A DNA stretch of 64,000 nt from Kerstersia similis. Lineage in GTDB: Bacteria > Pseudomonadota > Gammaproteobacteria > Burkholderiales > Burkholderiaceae_B. Position numbers and translations under genes: made by a program. The stretch spans positions 62,001-126,000 of the forward strand of contig NZ_CBCSIQ010000004.1 of assembly GCF_965139615.1 (NCBI RefSeq), read 5' to 3'. Below are positions 45,779 through 54,122 of this stretch, piece by piece. How positions within the stretch are numbered: position 1 is the stretch's first letter; every line of letters starts with the position of its first letter. Below the pieces are notes generated by a model, which made no database searches, had not been told where the DNA came from, and worked only from the letters and a program-made list of their open reading frames with translations.

Positions 45779-45982
45779 ATGACCACCCAGCCCACAGCCC
45801 TCGACACCTACCTGCAGCGCCTGCCGCTGATCCTCGACAAGATCGAGGCCTTGCGGCAACTGGCCGACGACCACTTCCGCCACGACTCTGACGCCATCCA
45901 CTGGGGGCACGTGGGTGACCTCGGGCGGATGGATCAGGCGCTGGACGACCTGCTGGCGATCTTCGACGGCCAGGCCAAGTGA
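45779..45982 (+). CDS. Small hypothetical protein of the island
   Basis: This 67-aa acidic protein contains YLQRLPLILDKIEALRQLADDHF and IHWGHVGDLGRMDQALDDLLAI. I recognise it only as a recurrent neighbour of DUF3489 genes in mobile elements. The frame from 45746 lacks a ribosome site; ATG 45779 is preferred. It is followed 7 bp later by the DUF3489 gene. Function unknown. Confidence 0.6.
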   Translation: MTTQPTALDTYLQRLPLILDKIEALRQLADDHFRHDSDAIHWGHVGDLGRMDQALDDLLAIFDGQAK

Positions 45983-45989
45983 GGGGGCG

Positions 45990-46478
45990 ATGATGGACAC
46001 CCTGCCCAAGCTCTCCCCGGCGCAACGCCTGCTGCTGCGTACTGCGGCCCGCCGTGCCGATGGGCGCGTGATCCCGCCCGCCAACATGCGCGGCGGGGCG
46101 CGGGTCAAGGTGCTGACTGCACTGCTGCAGCGCGGGTGGATCGACCCTGCCGACAGCGGCCACGTGCTGACCGACGCGGGCTATGCGGCCATCGGCCTGC
46201 AACGACCCGTGCCGCCGGATGACGTCCAGCCGATGGACGCCACCGACGACCTCCAACTTCTGGAGGGCATCCCGATCCGCCCCGGCACCAAACTCGCCGC
46301 CCTCGTGGTGGCGCTGCGCCGCCCGCAGGGTGCGACCAGCCTGCAACTGATGCTGGCCACCGGCTGGCAAAACCATACCGTGCGCGGGGCAATTTCCGGG
46401 ATGCTGCGCAAGAAGTTGGGCCTGAACGTGGTGCTGGCGCACAACGACAGCGGCGAACGGGTGTACCGGGCGCTCTGA
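45990..46478 (+). CDS. DUF3489 domain protein
   Basis: This 162-aa protein begins with an N-terminal winged-helix-like half (LSPAQRLLLRTAARRADGRVIPP...VLTALLQRGWI). The C-terminal DUF3489 region follows: GTKLAALVVALRRPQGATSLQLMLATGWQNHTVRGAISGMLRKKLGL (core WQNHTVRGAISG). The family is DNA-binding-like and common on proteobacterial mobile elements. Two adjacent ATGs follow GAGGGGGCG. Function unproven. Confidence 0.83.
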   Translation: MMDTLPKLSPAQRLLLRTAARRADGRVIPPANMRGGARVKVLTALLQRGWIDPADSGHVLTDAGYAAIGLQRPVPPDDVQPMDATDDLQLLEGIPIRPGTKLAALVVALRRPQGATSLQLMLATGWQNHTVRGAISGMLRKKLGLNVVLAHNDSGERVYRAL

Positions 46479-46534
46479 TTGGTGGCCAAGGGTGTCCAGT
46501 TTCTGGAGGCCCTCCCGCGCTGATGCTCCGGCGC

Positions 46535-46632
46535 GTCTGACGGATCGGACGGACTACGTCGTAACTCCTACGCGTGCGCGTGCGTGTGCGCCTCACAGGG
46601 AGTTACGACAATCTGTGTCCGATCCGTCAGAC
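46535..46632. repeat. Nested inverted repeat (16-bp and 11-bp arms)
   Basis: GTCTGACGGATCGGAC at 46535-46550 is matched exactly by its complement at 46617-46632. Inside it, GTCGTAACTCC at 46558-46568 is matched at 46599-46609. The 7-base spacers do not pair, leaving a symmetric internal loop and a GC-rich apical loop of about 30 bases. Confidence 0.85.
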
Positions 46633-47002
46633 GGTGTGCAAAACGCTCGTGGGCCGATTTCAGCAATCCAGGCGGCGAATCAGCCGCAACCCCGCAGCAG
46701 CATTGTGTTTTCGTCCCTGGCCGTTTTCCGCGCGGTCGGGTGCAAACCTGCAAACCGGGTACGCACCCAGGTGCGCACCTTCTGCGTTGCCGCCATCCCG
46801 TACACGCCCGCGCTGGCGAGGCTTTGGCCCTCTGGCCCGCGCTGCCGGGTGCGAACCGCAAACCCTGCAAACCTTGTTTTCTGGTCGGACGGTAGCTCAA
46901 TGCTGCGCTCGCGCCCCCCGTATTGGAATATCGCCAGGAAGGACCCGTTTTGCCTGTGGCGGTCGATGGGGTCGCAAATCGCGACCTCATCCACGCGAGT
47001 GA

Positions 47003-47041
47003 GGTGAGCATTCCCAATGCTCACCCTCTCTTTAGAGAGGA
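47003..47041. repeat. Twin short hairpins
   Basis: GGTGAGCATT-CCC-AATGCTCACC at 47003-47025 is a perfect 10-bp stem, directly followed by CTCTCTTTAGAGAG. Neither has a T tract. They may mark a protein-binding or replication-control site beside the iteron-like repeats. Confidence 0.6.
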
Positions 47042-47225
47042 ATCACCGGGAACCCGGGAGTGCGTTGATTTCATTGGGTTTTAATCCTTACCAGCTCCGC
47101 TGGAAACGATTTGCCCCGGGAACGATTTAAACCCTTGTGTTTGCTGGCGGTAAATCATTCCCACCCCCTGAGCGTTCCCGGTGGGAAAGCGGGAAGCCGG
47201 GAACGATTATTGGGGGCGGGAAGCA

Positions 47226-49370
47226 TTACTCGACGACAGGCCGACCGGCGCTGGAGCGGGTCAGGTGGCCGGTGACAAACACCGCCTGCCCTTGGGCGAC
47301 CGGGCCATCGGGCATGTCGAGCCACTTCACCAGCTTCGAGCCTTCGGCCATGGCGGTGATCAGCTCACCCTGCGCCAGTAAGGCATCCACCCAGCCGGTG
47401 AGCCGATGCTTGCCGATGGCGTGAAAGGCCTCAGGCAGTTCATGGCGGCGCTCGTACAGGCCGTTGCCGCCGGTCTTGGTGTAAGGCTGGCCATCCCGCG
47501 CGGCACGGGCGATGGCGGCTTTCAGCGCGGGCAACAGGTCATCCGGCTCCGGCCGGGTCTGGCGCAGACGGTCGCTGCAATCGATCAGCAAGCCGCTGAC
47601 GCCGCGCAAGAAGGTGGTCACGCGCAGGTTGGCGCGGCCATTGGCCTTGACCACACCGCCCATCACCACGCGGCCACGCTCAAACGGTTCGCCCAAGGCC
47701 TCGCAGAGCTTCCTGGCCTGATCTTCCTTGGGGTGCCACAGGGCGTAGACCGCCCGCACACCATCGACCAAGCCGCCGGTGCCCCGGATCGCCTCGCGGG
47801 CCTGCTCAGGCGTGGAGGCCTCGCGCTTGGCAAAGTGGTGCGACACGATCACCGATGCGCCCGTACTGGCCGCCAGCGCAGCCAAGCGGGAGCAGACGAA
47901 CTGGGCGTTCTCCGGCACGTTCAAATCCAGCGCGCACAGCGGCTGCAGCGGATCGAGCACCACCAGGCACAGGCTGGGCATGGCCTTGAGTTGCCGCTCC
48001 AGATCCATCCACGCCGCCGTGGTCGCGGGGCCTCGGGTGGCGGGATCAGGTGCAAACAGCGGCACCGCGCCTCCAGCATCGGGCAGTGGCAGCACGTAGA
48101 GCCGGTCGGGAATCGGGCCCAAGGCGTTGAGCCGGTTGTGCACCTCGATGGCATCGTCCTCGGCGGTGATGTAAATCGCTACGCCATGACCAGCCAAGGC
48201 ACCGCCGAACAGTGTCGGCGCATTGGCCCAGACGCCGTCGAAAGCTGCGACCTCCCGCGTGAGCGCCAGCAGCAGGAACGATTTGCCGACCCCGCCCGCA
48301 GCAGCGATCAGAGCGGCCTGTGCCTGGGGGAACACGCCTTCGACCAGCCAGCGGCGTTGCTGGGGCTGCCCGATGAAGCGATCTGCTGCGCGCCAGCGGG
48401 TGATGTCCAGCGCCGGGGTGGCGGTGGCAATGTCGGTGACCGGCTGGGAGGCGCGCAGCAGCGCTTCGACATCAAAGCCTTCCGCCACGGCATCGGCAGC
48501 ATCCCACTTCGCGGGCTTGTCCTGCGGTACGCTGACGCGCCGGACCGTGGCCCCGATGCTCGCCAGTTTCTGGATGACGGCAGCGGCATAGCGCGCGCCC
48601 GCTTCATCGTGATCGGGCCAGACGGCGACCGTCTTGCCTGCCAGCGGCATCCAGTCGGTTTTATCGATGGCCGTGGCCGCGCCACCCATGCCGGTGGTGG
48701 CTGCGATGCCCAGTTGCATCAGGGCGTCGGCACACTTTTCACCTTCGACCAGCACCACGGCATCCGCTGTAGCGATGGCGGGCAGGTTGTAGAGCGGACG
48801 CGGTTCCGGCATCCGCATCGCCCGTGCCCGCACATCCCAAGGGCGGTACTGTTTGCCGGTGGGTGTGTCGTGACGATAGACGCAGGCCAGCAGGCTGCCA
48901 TCGGCGGCCAGGTAATCCCATTTGCCGGTGTGCGGGCCGAGATCGTCGTAGGCACGGCTGGTGTGCACTGCGGGAGCGGAAACCATACGCGGCACCATCA
49001 GCCAATCGCCCGCGTCTTCCAGCAGGTCGCTGAAATCGGCGGGCAAGTGGTAGCCCCGGGTGCTGGCCCACAGCGCCAGCACATCGCCCGATTCGCCGGT
49101 GGCGAAGTCGATCCACAGGCCGCGCTTGGGGCCAGCCAATTCAACCACCAGGCTGTCGCCCGGCTCACCGTGCAGATTGCCGATGAAAAACTGGCTGCCG
49201 CGCCGTTTGCCGCGTGGAAACAGGTAGAGCAGCACCGACTCCAGCTGGTCCAGCAAGCGAGCGCGGACTTCGTCTTTGTCGTGGCGAGGCACGATGACAT
49301 CGGCCGCATCGTTGAAATCAAAGAAGGGATGGCGGGCCACGGTGGTGGCTTGGGTTGTGGTCGCCATCAT
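47226..49370 (-). CDS. Toprim/RepA-like primase-helicase of the island
   Basis: This 714-aa protein has a Toprim segment with VVLVEGEKCADAL (about 215-227) and VWPDHDEAGARYA (about 255), the usual Glu and Asp-x-Asp-like acidic sites. A RecA-fold AAA domain follows, with Walker A AAAGGVGKSF (near 357) and Walker B LCLVVLDPLQPL (near 460), as in plasmid RepA/phage helicases. It probably drives replication of the element. Its start overlaps the preceding 81-aa gene (ATGATG/TGA). The candidate origin lies just past its stop. Confidence 0.82.
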   Translation of the reverse strand: MMATTTQATTVARHPFFDFNDAADVIVPRHDKDEVRARLLDQLESVLLYLFPRGKRRGSQFFIGNLHGEPGDSLVVELAGPKRGLWIDFATGESGDVLALWASTRGYHLPADFSDLLEDAGDWLMVPRMVSAPAVHTSRAYDDLGPHTGKWDYLAADGSLLACVYRHDTPTGKQYRPWDVRARAMRMPEPRPLYNLPAIATADAVVLVEGEKCADALMQLGIAATTGMGGAATAIDKTDWMPLAGKTVAVWPDHDEAGARYAAAVIQKLASIGATVRRVSVPQDKPAKWDAADAVAEGFDVEALLRASQPVTDIATATPALDITRWRAADRFIGQPQQRRWLVEGVFPQAQAALIAAAGGVGKSFLLLALTREVAAFDGVWANAPTLFGGALAGHGVAIYITAEDDAIEVHNRLNALGPIPDRLYVLPLPDAGGAVPLFAPDPATRGPATTAAWMDLERQLKAMPSLCLVVLDPLQPLCALDLNVPENAQFVCSRLAALAASTGASVIVSHHFAKREASTPEQAREAIRGTGGLVDGVRAVYALWHPKEDQARKLCEALGEPFERGRVVMGGVVKANGRANLRVTTFLRGVSGLLIDCSDRLRQTRPEPDDLLPALKAAIARAARDGQPYTKTGGNGLYERRHELPEAFHAIGKHRLTGWVDALLAQGELITAMAEGSKLVKWLDMPDGPVAQGQAVFVTGHLTRSSAGRPVVE

Positions 49371-49612
49371 TGCGTGTGCTCCGCACCCAGACGGGCCTTG
49401 AACCAGTCACCATTGGCGCGCACACAGTAGTAGGCGCGACCGGGGCCGGTGTCCTCGGCATCGGGCACGATCCACAACTGTTCGCGGGCGTCGTACCGCC
49501 AGCTGCCCGGGCCGAACATTTTGTCGAGCATGGCCTCGATGCCGTGTTCGGTAATGTGGGCACGCAGTTGCCGGGTGAGGTGGTCGCGCTGACGGCGTTG
49601 GGCGCGGTTCAT
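49367..49612 (-). CDS. Hypothetical protein between HTH and primase-helicase
   Basis: This 81-aa protein shows MNRAQRRQRDHLTRQLRAHI and GIEAMLDKMFGPGSWRYDAREQLWIVPD, followed by a C-terminal YYCVRANGDWFKARLG. I do not recognise the family. Both ends overlap neighbours by ATGA, so it is translated as part of a three-gene unit and is probably an accessory of the primase-helicase. Confidence 0.65.
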   Translation of the reverse strand: MNRAQRRQRDHLTRQLRAHITEHGIEAMLDKMFGPGSWRYDAREQLWIVPDAEDTGPGRAYYCVRANGDWFKARLGAEHTQ

Positions 49613-49833
49613 TGCCAGATTCCTTCGCTGACAGACTGCCCTGCGGTGCAGCGGCGGGTGCGCTGTGCCTCGTGTGCCGACACATCATCCATGCGGTACA
49701 GCACCCGGCTGCCCAGCTTGAGAAACGTCGGGCCATTGCCGGTCATGCGCCAGCGCTCGAGGGTTTTTTCGGAAAGGCCCCAGCGGGCCGCGAGGGTGCG
49801 CGGGGTGATCAGTTCGGGCAGCGTGTGTTGCAT
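49609..49833 (-). CDS. AlpA/HTH_17-type DNA-binding protein
   Basis: This 74-aa protein contains LITPRTLAARWGLSEKTLERWR and FLKLGSRVLYRMDDV, the excisionase-type winged HTH layout. The CAGGAGATT ribosome site is strong. It is the first gene of the primase-helicase unit, likely its regulator or an excisionase. Confidence 0.8.
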   Translation of the reverse strand: MQHTLPELITPRTLAARWGLSEKTLERWRMTGNGPTFLKLGSRVLYRMDDVSAHEAQRTRRCTAGQSVSEGIWQ

Positions 49834-50162
49834 CGGAATCTCCTGTCGTCAGTGGGGGACGCTGTTCCGTCGAGAGGGATGTGCGCCCGCAATGAGGAGA
49901 TTCTTCGCCTGCTGATTTCCGAAGGCAAATGGCCAAAATTCGCTTTTGTGCGAAACGGGCACCAATAGCCCCCAAGCGTTACTCTAAATTGCTATCTGCT
50001 TCAGGGCTTTTTTACAACAGTGCCCCGGATATCGAGGCCGAGCACGACTGAATCGTGCCCGCAAACCCTCAGCCACCCGCTCCGCCCTGATCGACCTGAA
50101 CTGTCTCCACGCGGACCATTACACCTGTCTGAACCGTTCTCTATTTTCGACAGGAGCCCGCC
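49834..50162. promoter_or_regulatory. Divergent promoter region of the island
   Basis: This 329-bp gap separates the minus-strand HTH gene from the plus-strand gene at 50163. GAATCTCCT at 49837-49845 and AGGAGATTC at 49895-49903 form an inverted pair, the first being the HTH gene's ribosome site. A small hairpin TTCGC...GCGAA lies near 49950. No ORF is convincing; promoters in both directions are expected. Confidence 0.4.
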
Positions 50163-51050
50163 GTGAATCTGATCCGCCGCAGCAAGAAATCCACCGACGC
50201 CACAGCGAATACCGAATCCCCTTTGAATGAAATCGGGGACGTCAGCGCCGTGGCGCAAATGTTCGAGCGTCTGCGTAAGCAGAACGCCCAATACGATCAG
50301 GCCATTGCCGCATTGGTCGCCGCCAACCGCATCACCTGTGGCTGGGACAAACCCGCCGAGCCGGAGATGACGCTGACCATTCAGCGAGATGTACTGGCGG
50401 CCTTGGGCGATGCGGATGCGCTGGCCAAGTTCGATCAAGAACACCAGCAGGCGCTGGCACAAGAACAAGCCGCGCGCGTGAAGGCCACGCAGCAGGTGCA
50501 GGAAGCGCCGACCCGCGTCAAGGCGCTGGAGCAGTACCTCAACGAACTGGCCGGGCAGATGGTGGCCGGGCTGGATGAGACGCTGATCGATCAGGAAATC
50601 CGCCGCATCTTCCGACCCAGCGCGCAGCGGATGCTGGAGGCGGCGAAGCACTTCGTTCAGGCCTGGCGCGAGATGCAGAGTGTGGAAGGCGTGTTGCTTC
50701 AGCGTGTACGCCTGACCCACACCCGCGTGACGGGCGATGCCTGCACCCGCTATGACCACGAGTTGATCGGGCGTGCGCGCGACGGCGAATTGTTGCCCAC
50801 GCTCATCGAAGGGCTGACGTTTGAGGAACTGCGAGACCTGAATGACCAGTTCACTCGCACCGACAGCGAACTGGTCACGGCACTGGACAACGCCTTGCGC
50901 AGCGCGGGCTTCGACGGCTGGGGCCTGAAGGTCTATCACCCCAAAGGCAATAGCGACGAACGCCGCATCTACGCCCCCGATCCCAATCCGCCGAAGAAAC
51001 ACCTCGACCCCGGCCACGGCCTGTCGACCGTCGTGCGCGTGGATGTGTGA
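50163..51050 (+). CDS. Hypothetical helical island protein
   Basis: The 295-aa protein begins MNLIRRSKKSTDATANTESP. It has a Gln/Ala-rich helical centre likely to form a coiled coil (KFDQEHQQALAQEQAARVKA near 95-115) and a C-terminal part including DHELIGRARDGELLPTLIEGL and FDGWGLKVYHPKGNSDERR. No family is recognised. AGGAGCCC precedes the GTG/ATG region and codon use matches the island. It is co-directional with the recombinase module 0.6 kb downstream. Function unknown. Confidence 0.65.
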   Translation: MNLIRRSKKSTDATANTESPLNEIGDVSAVAQMFERLRKQNAQYDQAIAALVAANRITCGWDKPAEPEMTLTIQRDVLAALGDADALAKFDQEHQQALAQEQAARVKATQQVQEAPTRVKALEQYLNELAGQMVAGLDETLIDQEIRRIFRPSAQRMLEAAKHFVQAWREMQSVEGVLLQRVRLTHTRVTGDACTRYDHELIGRARDGELLPTLIEGLTFEELRDLNDQFTRTDSELVTALDNALRSAGFDGWGLKVYHPKGNSDERRIYAPDPNPPKKHLDPGHGLSTVVRVDV

Positions 51051-51060
51051 GGGGTGCCGC

Positions 51061-51441
51061 ATGGAAATCCAGCCTTCCCGCCCGCGCTTGCCGGATCGCT
51101 TCGGGCCGCTGTCGCCGCGCATCGCGCCAGGGCCAGAAGGTCTGGATCGCCTGCCGGTCCGACAGCAGTCATTGCCACTGGCCGCACACGCCGCTGACGC
51201 ACGCCCCGTCACGCCGTGGACGGACAACACGGCACCAGACGAGCCGACGTGGACGACGCCGGGGCGTGAGGCCTTTGCGCCGGTGCGGAGGCTGCGCCGC
51301 CCGGTACTGCGCCGTCGGGTGCGGGTGTGGTGGGAACGCTGGCTGCTGGCCGCGCTGCGCCTGACCTTTCGGCTGGAGCGCTGGTGGCGCAGACGGCAAC
51401 GCAAATACCCATGGCAGCGGCAACGAACACGGCGCCGGTGA
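51061..51441 (+). CDS. Arg-rich hypothetical protein
   Basis: This 126-aa protein starts MEIQPSRPRLPDRFGPLSPR and ends in a strongly basic, Trp-rich tail (RRLRRPVLRRRVRVWWERW, then RWWRRRQRKYP). The tail could be a membrane-surface or nucleic-acid contact, but composition alone cannot decide. ATG 51061 follows GTGAGGGG and lies 10 bp after the previous stop. Not recognised. Confidence 0.5.
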   Translation: MEIQPSRPRLPDRFGPLSPRIAPGPEGLDRLPVRQQSLPLAAHAADARPVTPWTDNTAPDEPTWTTPGREAFAPVRRLRRPVLRRRVRVWWERWLLAALRLTFRLERWWRRRQRKYPWQRQRTRRR

Positions 51442-51629
51442 AATGGGTCCTTCCTTCAGAGAAACCCATACGGGGGGCGCGGGCGCGCTGCCCCGTCAGC
51501 GACAGAACCTGAAACCGGGTTACCACCCGGGTTACCGGTTACCACCTGATCGAAAGAGCGCGGTTTGACTTGGCTTCTGGCCGCCACAGCGCGTTCATGG
51601 ACCTGTCTCAACCACAGGAGAAATTCGAA

Positions 51630-52091
51630 ATGACGGACACACCCAACGGCAGCATCTCGGCCCAATTGGCCGCACTGCCGTCCCTGCCGATGGCCGAGCT
51701 CTGGGCGCTGTGGGATCAGCACTTTCCCCGGCGGCCCAGCCACCGCAACCGCAATTACGTCGAATCGCGTCTGGCCTACCGCATCCAGGAGCTGACCTAC
51801 GGCGCACTGCCCACCAACATCCGCAAGTTGCTGGTTGAGGCCGGCGCCAAGCATTCCAAGATCAAGTCGGCCGCGGGGCGCAGCGCGCAGACCCTGCTGA
51901 TGCCCGGCACCACGCTGATCCGGGAATGGGATGAACGCGAGTACCGCGTGACGGTCACGCCCGATGGTCTGTATGCCCTGGATGGCCAGGTGTTCAAGAG
52001 CCTGTCGGCGGCGGCGCGCCACATCACCGGTACGCGATGGAATGGGCCGAAGTTCTTTGGTCTGCGCGGCGGCAAAGGGGATGGTCAATGA
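51630..52091 (+). CDS. DUF2924 domain protein
   Basis: This 153-aa protein contains ISAQLAALPSLPMAELWALWDQHFP, RNYVESRLAYRIQELTYG, LMPGTTLIREWDEREYRVTV and a closing AARHITGTRWNGPKFFGL, the standard DUF2924 pattern. The family is almost always encoded directly upstream of a large serine recombinase, as here, with ATGA overlap; it is presumably a recombination accessory. CAGGAG precedes the start. Confidence 0.88.
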   Translation: MTDTPNGSISAQLAALPSLPMAELWALWDQHFPRRPSHRNRNYVESRLAYRIQELTYGALPTNIRKLLVEAGAKHSKIKSAAGRSAQTLLMPGTTLIREWDEREYRVTVTPDGLYALDGQVFKSLSAAARHITGTRWNGPKFFGLRGGKGDGQ

Positions 52092-53437
52092 ACGCGCCTT
52101 TACTCGTTCCGCCCAAGCGCTGCGCGGTCTACTGCCGCGTGTCCAGCGACGAACGGCTGGACCAGTCCTTCAATTCCATCGATGCCCAGAAGGAAGCCGG
52201 GCACGCCTTCATCAAGAGCCAGAGCCACGAGGGCTGGATCGCCGTGGCCGACGACTACGACGATGGCGGCTACTCCGGCGGCAACATGGACCGGCCCGCG
52301 CTGCGCCGCCTGATGGCTGACATCGAGGCCGGAAAGGTCGACATCGTGGTGGTTTACAAGATCGACCGGCTGTCACGCTCGCTGGCGGATTTTGCGAGGA
52401 TGGTCGATGTGTTCGACCGCCACCGGGTCAGCTTCAGCGCCGTCACGCAGCAGATCAACTCGGCCACCTCGATGGGACGGCTGATGCTCAACGTGCTGTT
52501 GTCCTTCGCCCAGTTCGAGCGCGAGGTCACCGGCGAGCGCATCCGCGACAAGATCGCCGCCAGCAAGGCCAAGGGAATGTGGATGGGTGGGCCGTTGCCG
52601 CTGGGGTACGACGTGCGCGACCGACTGCTGGTGATCAATGAAACAGAGGCTGCCCTGGTCCGCCGCATCTTTGATGACTTCGTGACCGTGCGCTCGGCCA
52701 CGCTGATGGCCAAGGCCTACGGCGCTGAAGGTGTGGTCACCAAGGGTGGCAAGCCCTTCACCAAGCAGACGATCTACAAGATGCTGCACAACCGGATGTA
52801 CCTGGGCGAGATCGTCCACAAGGGGAAGAGCTTCCCCGGGCAGCATCAGGCCATCGTGACGCAGGCGCAGTGGGATGCCGTGCACGCACTGATCGCCACC
52901 GATGGCATCGAACGGCGGCGCGAAACCAACGACCGCCAGCGTGAGCCAGTGTTGTTACGTGGCCTGCTGTTCACGCCTGATGGTGAACGGCTGGTGCCGA
53001 GCTACACGGTCAAGAAGGGCAAGACCTACCGCTACTACAGCCCGATCAAACACCGGCGCTTTGGTGCGTGGGCCAGCAGCCACGGGCCGTTACCGGCGGC
53101 CCCCATCGAGGAATTGGTGACCCAGCAGATCGTGGCGTCGCTATCGGCCCCGCAAATTGTTCAGTCGGTGTGGGATCGGATTCGGACAACCCGTCCAGAC
53201 CTGTCGGAGCCTGAGGTCGTGCTTCCGATGCGAAATCTGGCGGGCCTGTGGCAACAGCTGTTCCCCGTTGAACAGTGTCGACTGGCGCAGCTACTGATCG
53301 ACCGTGTAGTGATTGCCGACAGCGGGCTGGAAATCATCTGGCGCGATCAGGGCTGGCAGGAACTGGCCGGGGAACTGCTGCCCGGCACCATTGGCGCGGA
53401 ATTGCAGGAATGGGAACAGCAGGAGGTGGAGGCATGA
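52088..53437 (+). CDS. Large serine recombinase
   Basis: This 449-aa protein has an N-terminal resolvase domain with CAVYCRVSSDERLDQSF (catalytic Ser near 21), VVVYKIDRLSRSLADF and LSFAQFEREVTGERIRDKI. A Recombinase domain follows (about 170-290, KPFTKQTIYKMLHNRMYLGE), then a linker to the C-terminal segment. The usual Cys zinc ribbon is not evident. It should integrate and excise the island. DUF2924 upstream and the HTH protein downstream both overlap it by ATGA, making one operon. Confidence 0.9.
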   Translation: MNAPLLVPPKRCAVYCRVSSDERLDQSFNSIDAQKEAGHAFIKSQSHEGWIAVADDYDDGGYSGGNMDRPALRRLMADIEAGKVDIVVVYKIDRLSRSLADFARMVDVFDRHRVSFSAVTQQINSATSMGRLMLNVLLSFAQFEREVTGERIRDKIAASKAKGMWMGGPLPLGYDVRDRLLVINETEAALVRRIFDDFVTVRSATLMAKAYGAEGVVTKGGKPFTKQTIYKMLHNRMYLGEIVHKGKSFPGQHQAIVTQAQWDAVHALIATDGIERRRETNDRQREPVLLRGLLFTPDGERLVPSYTVKKGKTYRYYSPIKHRRFGAWASSHGPLPAAPIEELVTQQIVASLSAPQIVQSVWDRIRTTRPDLSEPEVVLPMRNLAGLWQQLFPVEQCRLAQLLIDRVVIADSGLEIIWRDQGWQELAGELLPGTIGAELQEWEQQEVEA

Positions 53438-53886
53438 AGCCCAAAGTGCAGCCCTTGGGCGCAGCCATCGCCCGCGAACGCCGGGATGGCGGCGAGGTCA
53501 AGCTGTCCACCTTCATCCCGCTGAAGATCAGGAAGCGCGGCGCCAGCAAGGTGGTGGTGCGGCCGGATGGGGCGGTCGAGTCGCCGGGCAAGGTCGCCAC
53601 TCAGATCGACCAGCCCTTGCTCGTGGCACTGACGCGGGCCTTTTACTGGCAGAAACTGCTCGACGACGGTGTGGTCGGCAGTGGCAGCGAGATCGCCCAG
53701 CGCGAAGGCCTGCACCACTCGACGGTCAACGAGCTGCTGCGTCTGACGCTGCTGGAGCCGGCCATCATCCAGAGCATCCTGGCCGGGCAGCAGCCCAAGT
53801 GCATGAGCCTGCTGTGGTTCCAGCGCAATCCGCTGCCGACCGACTGGGTGGCGCAGCGGGAGGTGGTGGCGGGGTTCGACGCCTGA
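53434..53886 (+). CDS. HTH-type protein downstream of serine recombinase
   Basis: This 150-aa protein begins with a basic N-terminal region (LSTFIPLKIRKRGASKVVV) and has a likely helix-turn-helix near 95-120 (GSEIAQREGLHHSTVNELLRL), ending in LWFQRNPLPTDW. The trio DUF2924/recombinase/this protein recurs in proteobacterial elements. ATGA overlap with the recombinase indicates coupling. It is probably a recombination directionality or DNA-binding factor (inference). Confidence 0.75.
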   Translation: MKPKVQPLGAAIARERRDGGEVKLSTFIPLKIRKRGASKVVVRPDGAVESPGKVATQIDQPLLVALTRAFYWQKLLDDGVVGSGSEIAQREGLHHSTVNELLRLTLLEPAIIQSILAGQQPKCMSLLWFQRNPLPTDWVAQREVVAGFDA

Positions 53887-53891
53887 CCGAG

Positions 53892-54119
53892 TTACGAGCC
53901 CTCGAGGACCCGTGCCACATCACTGCGGCATTCGGCGCATTGGCCCACCAGCAGCAAGTCGCCACCCTTAATGGTGCCGCTGAAATGGGTGATCGTGGTT
54001 TCGTGACGGCACTGGCCGCACCAGACGTTGGACAGCAGCCGCTAGCGAATGTCGGCAGGGATGGACTCCCAGCGCTGGCGGGCCGGCTTGGTAAAAGTGG
54101 GCAGTGATTCGATGGTCAT
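53892..54119 (-). pseudogene. Zinc-ribbon protein gene interrupted by an amber codon
   Basis: Read from ATG 54119 to TAA 53892, this 75-codon frame is open except for TAG at codon 26 (54042-54044), between IPADIR and RLLSNVWCGQCRH. The second half carries two CxxC pairs (WCGQC and GQCAEC), a zinc-ribbon pattern. A single C-to-T change of CAG to TAG would explain the stop. It lies 3 bp after the GNAT toxin gene, in the same direction. It is either a fresh pseudogene or translated by suppression. Confidence 0.7.
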
Positions 54120-54122
54120 GGT

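Larger units (their letters stand above)
46479..47225. other. Non-coding structured region, candidate replication/control locus
   Basis: This 747-bp gap between the DUF3489 gene and the primase-helicase gene has no strong ORF on either strand. It holds a long nested inverted repeat (46535-46632), repeats built on TGCAAACC at 46740-46760 and 46855-46875, two adjacent hairpins (47003-47041), and repeats of (G)GAACGATT with related AAACGATTT around 47108-47205. A possible GTG-started frame on the minus strand (46680-47024) begins inside a hairpin and is left unassigned. Position beside a Toprim/AAA gene suggests an origin. Confidence 0.5.

Noticed and set aside
46492..47007. Long plus-strand open frame in the origin-like region
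   Set aside because: Opens in an inverted repeat, has no ribosome site and an Arg/Ser/Pro-rich product typical of high-GC shadow frames.
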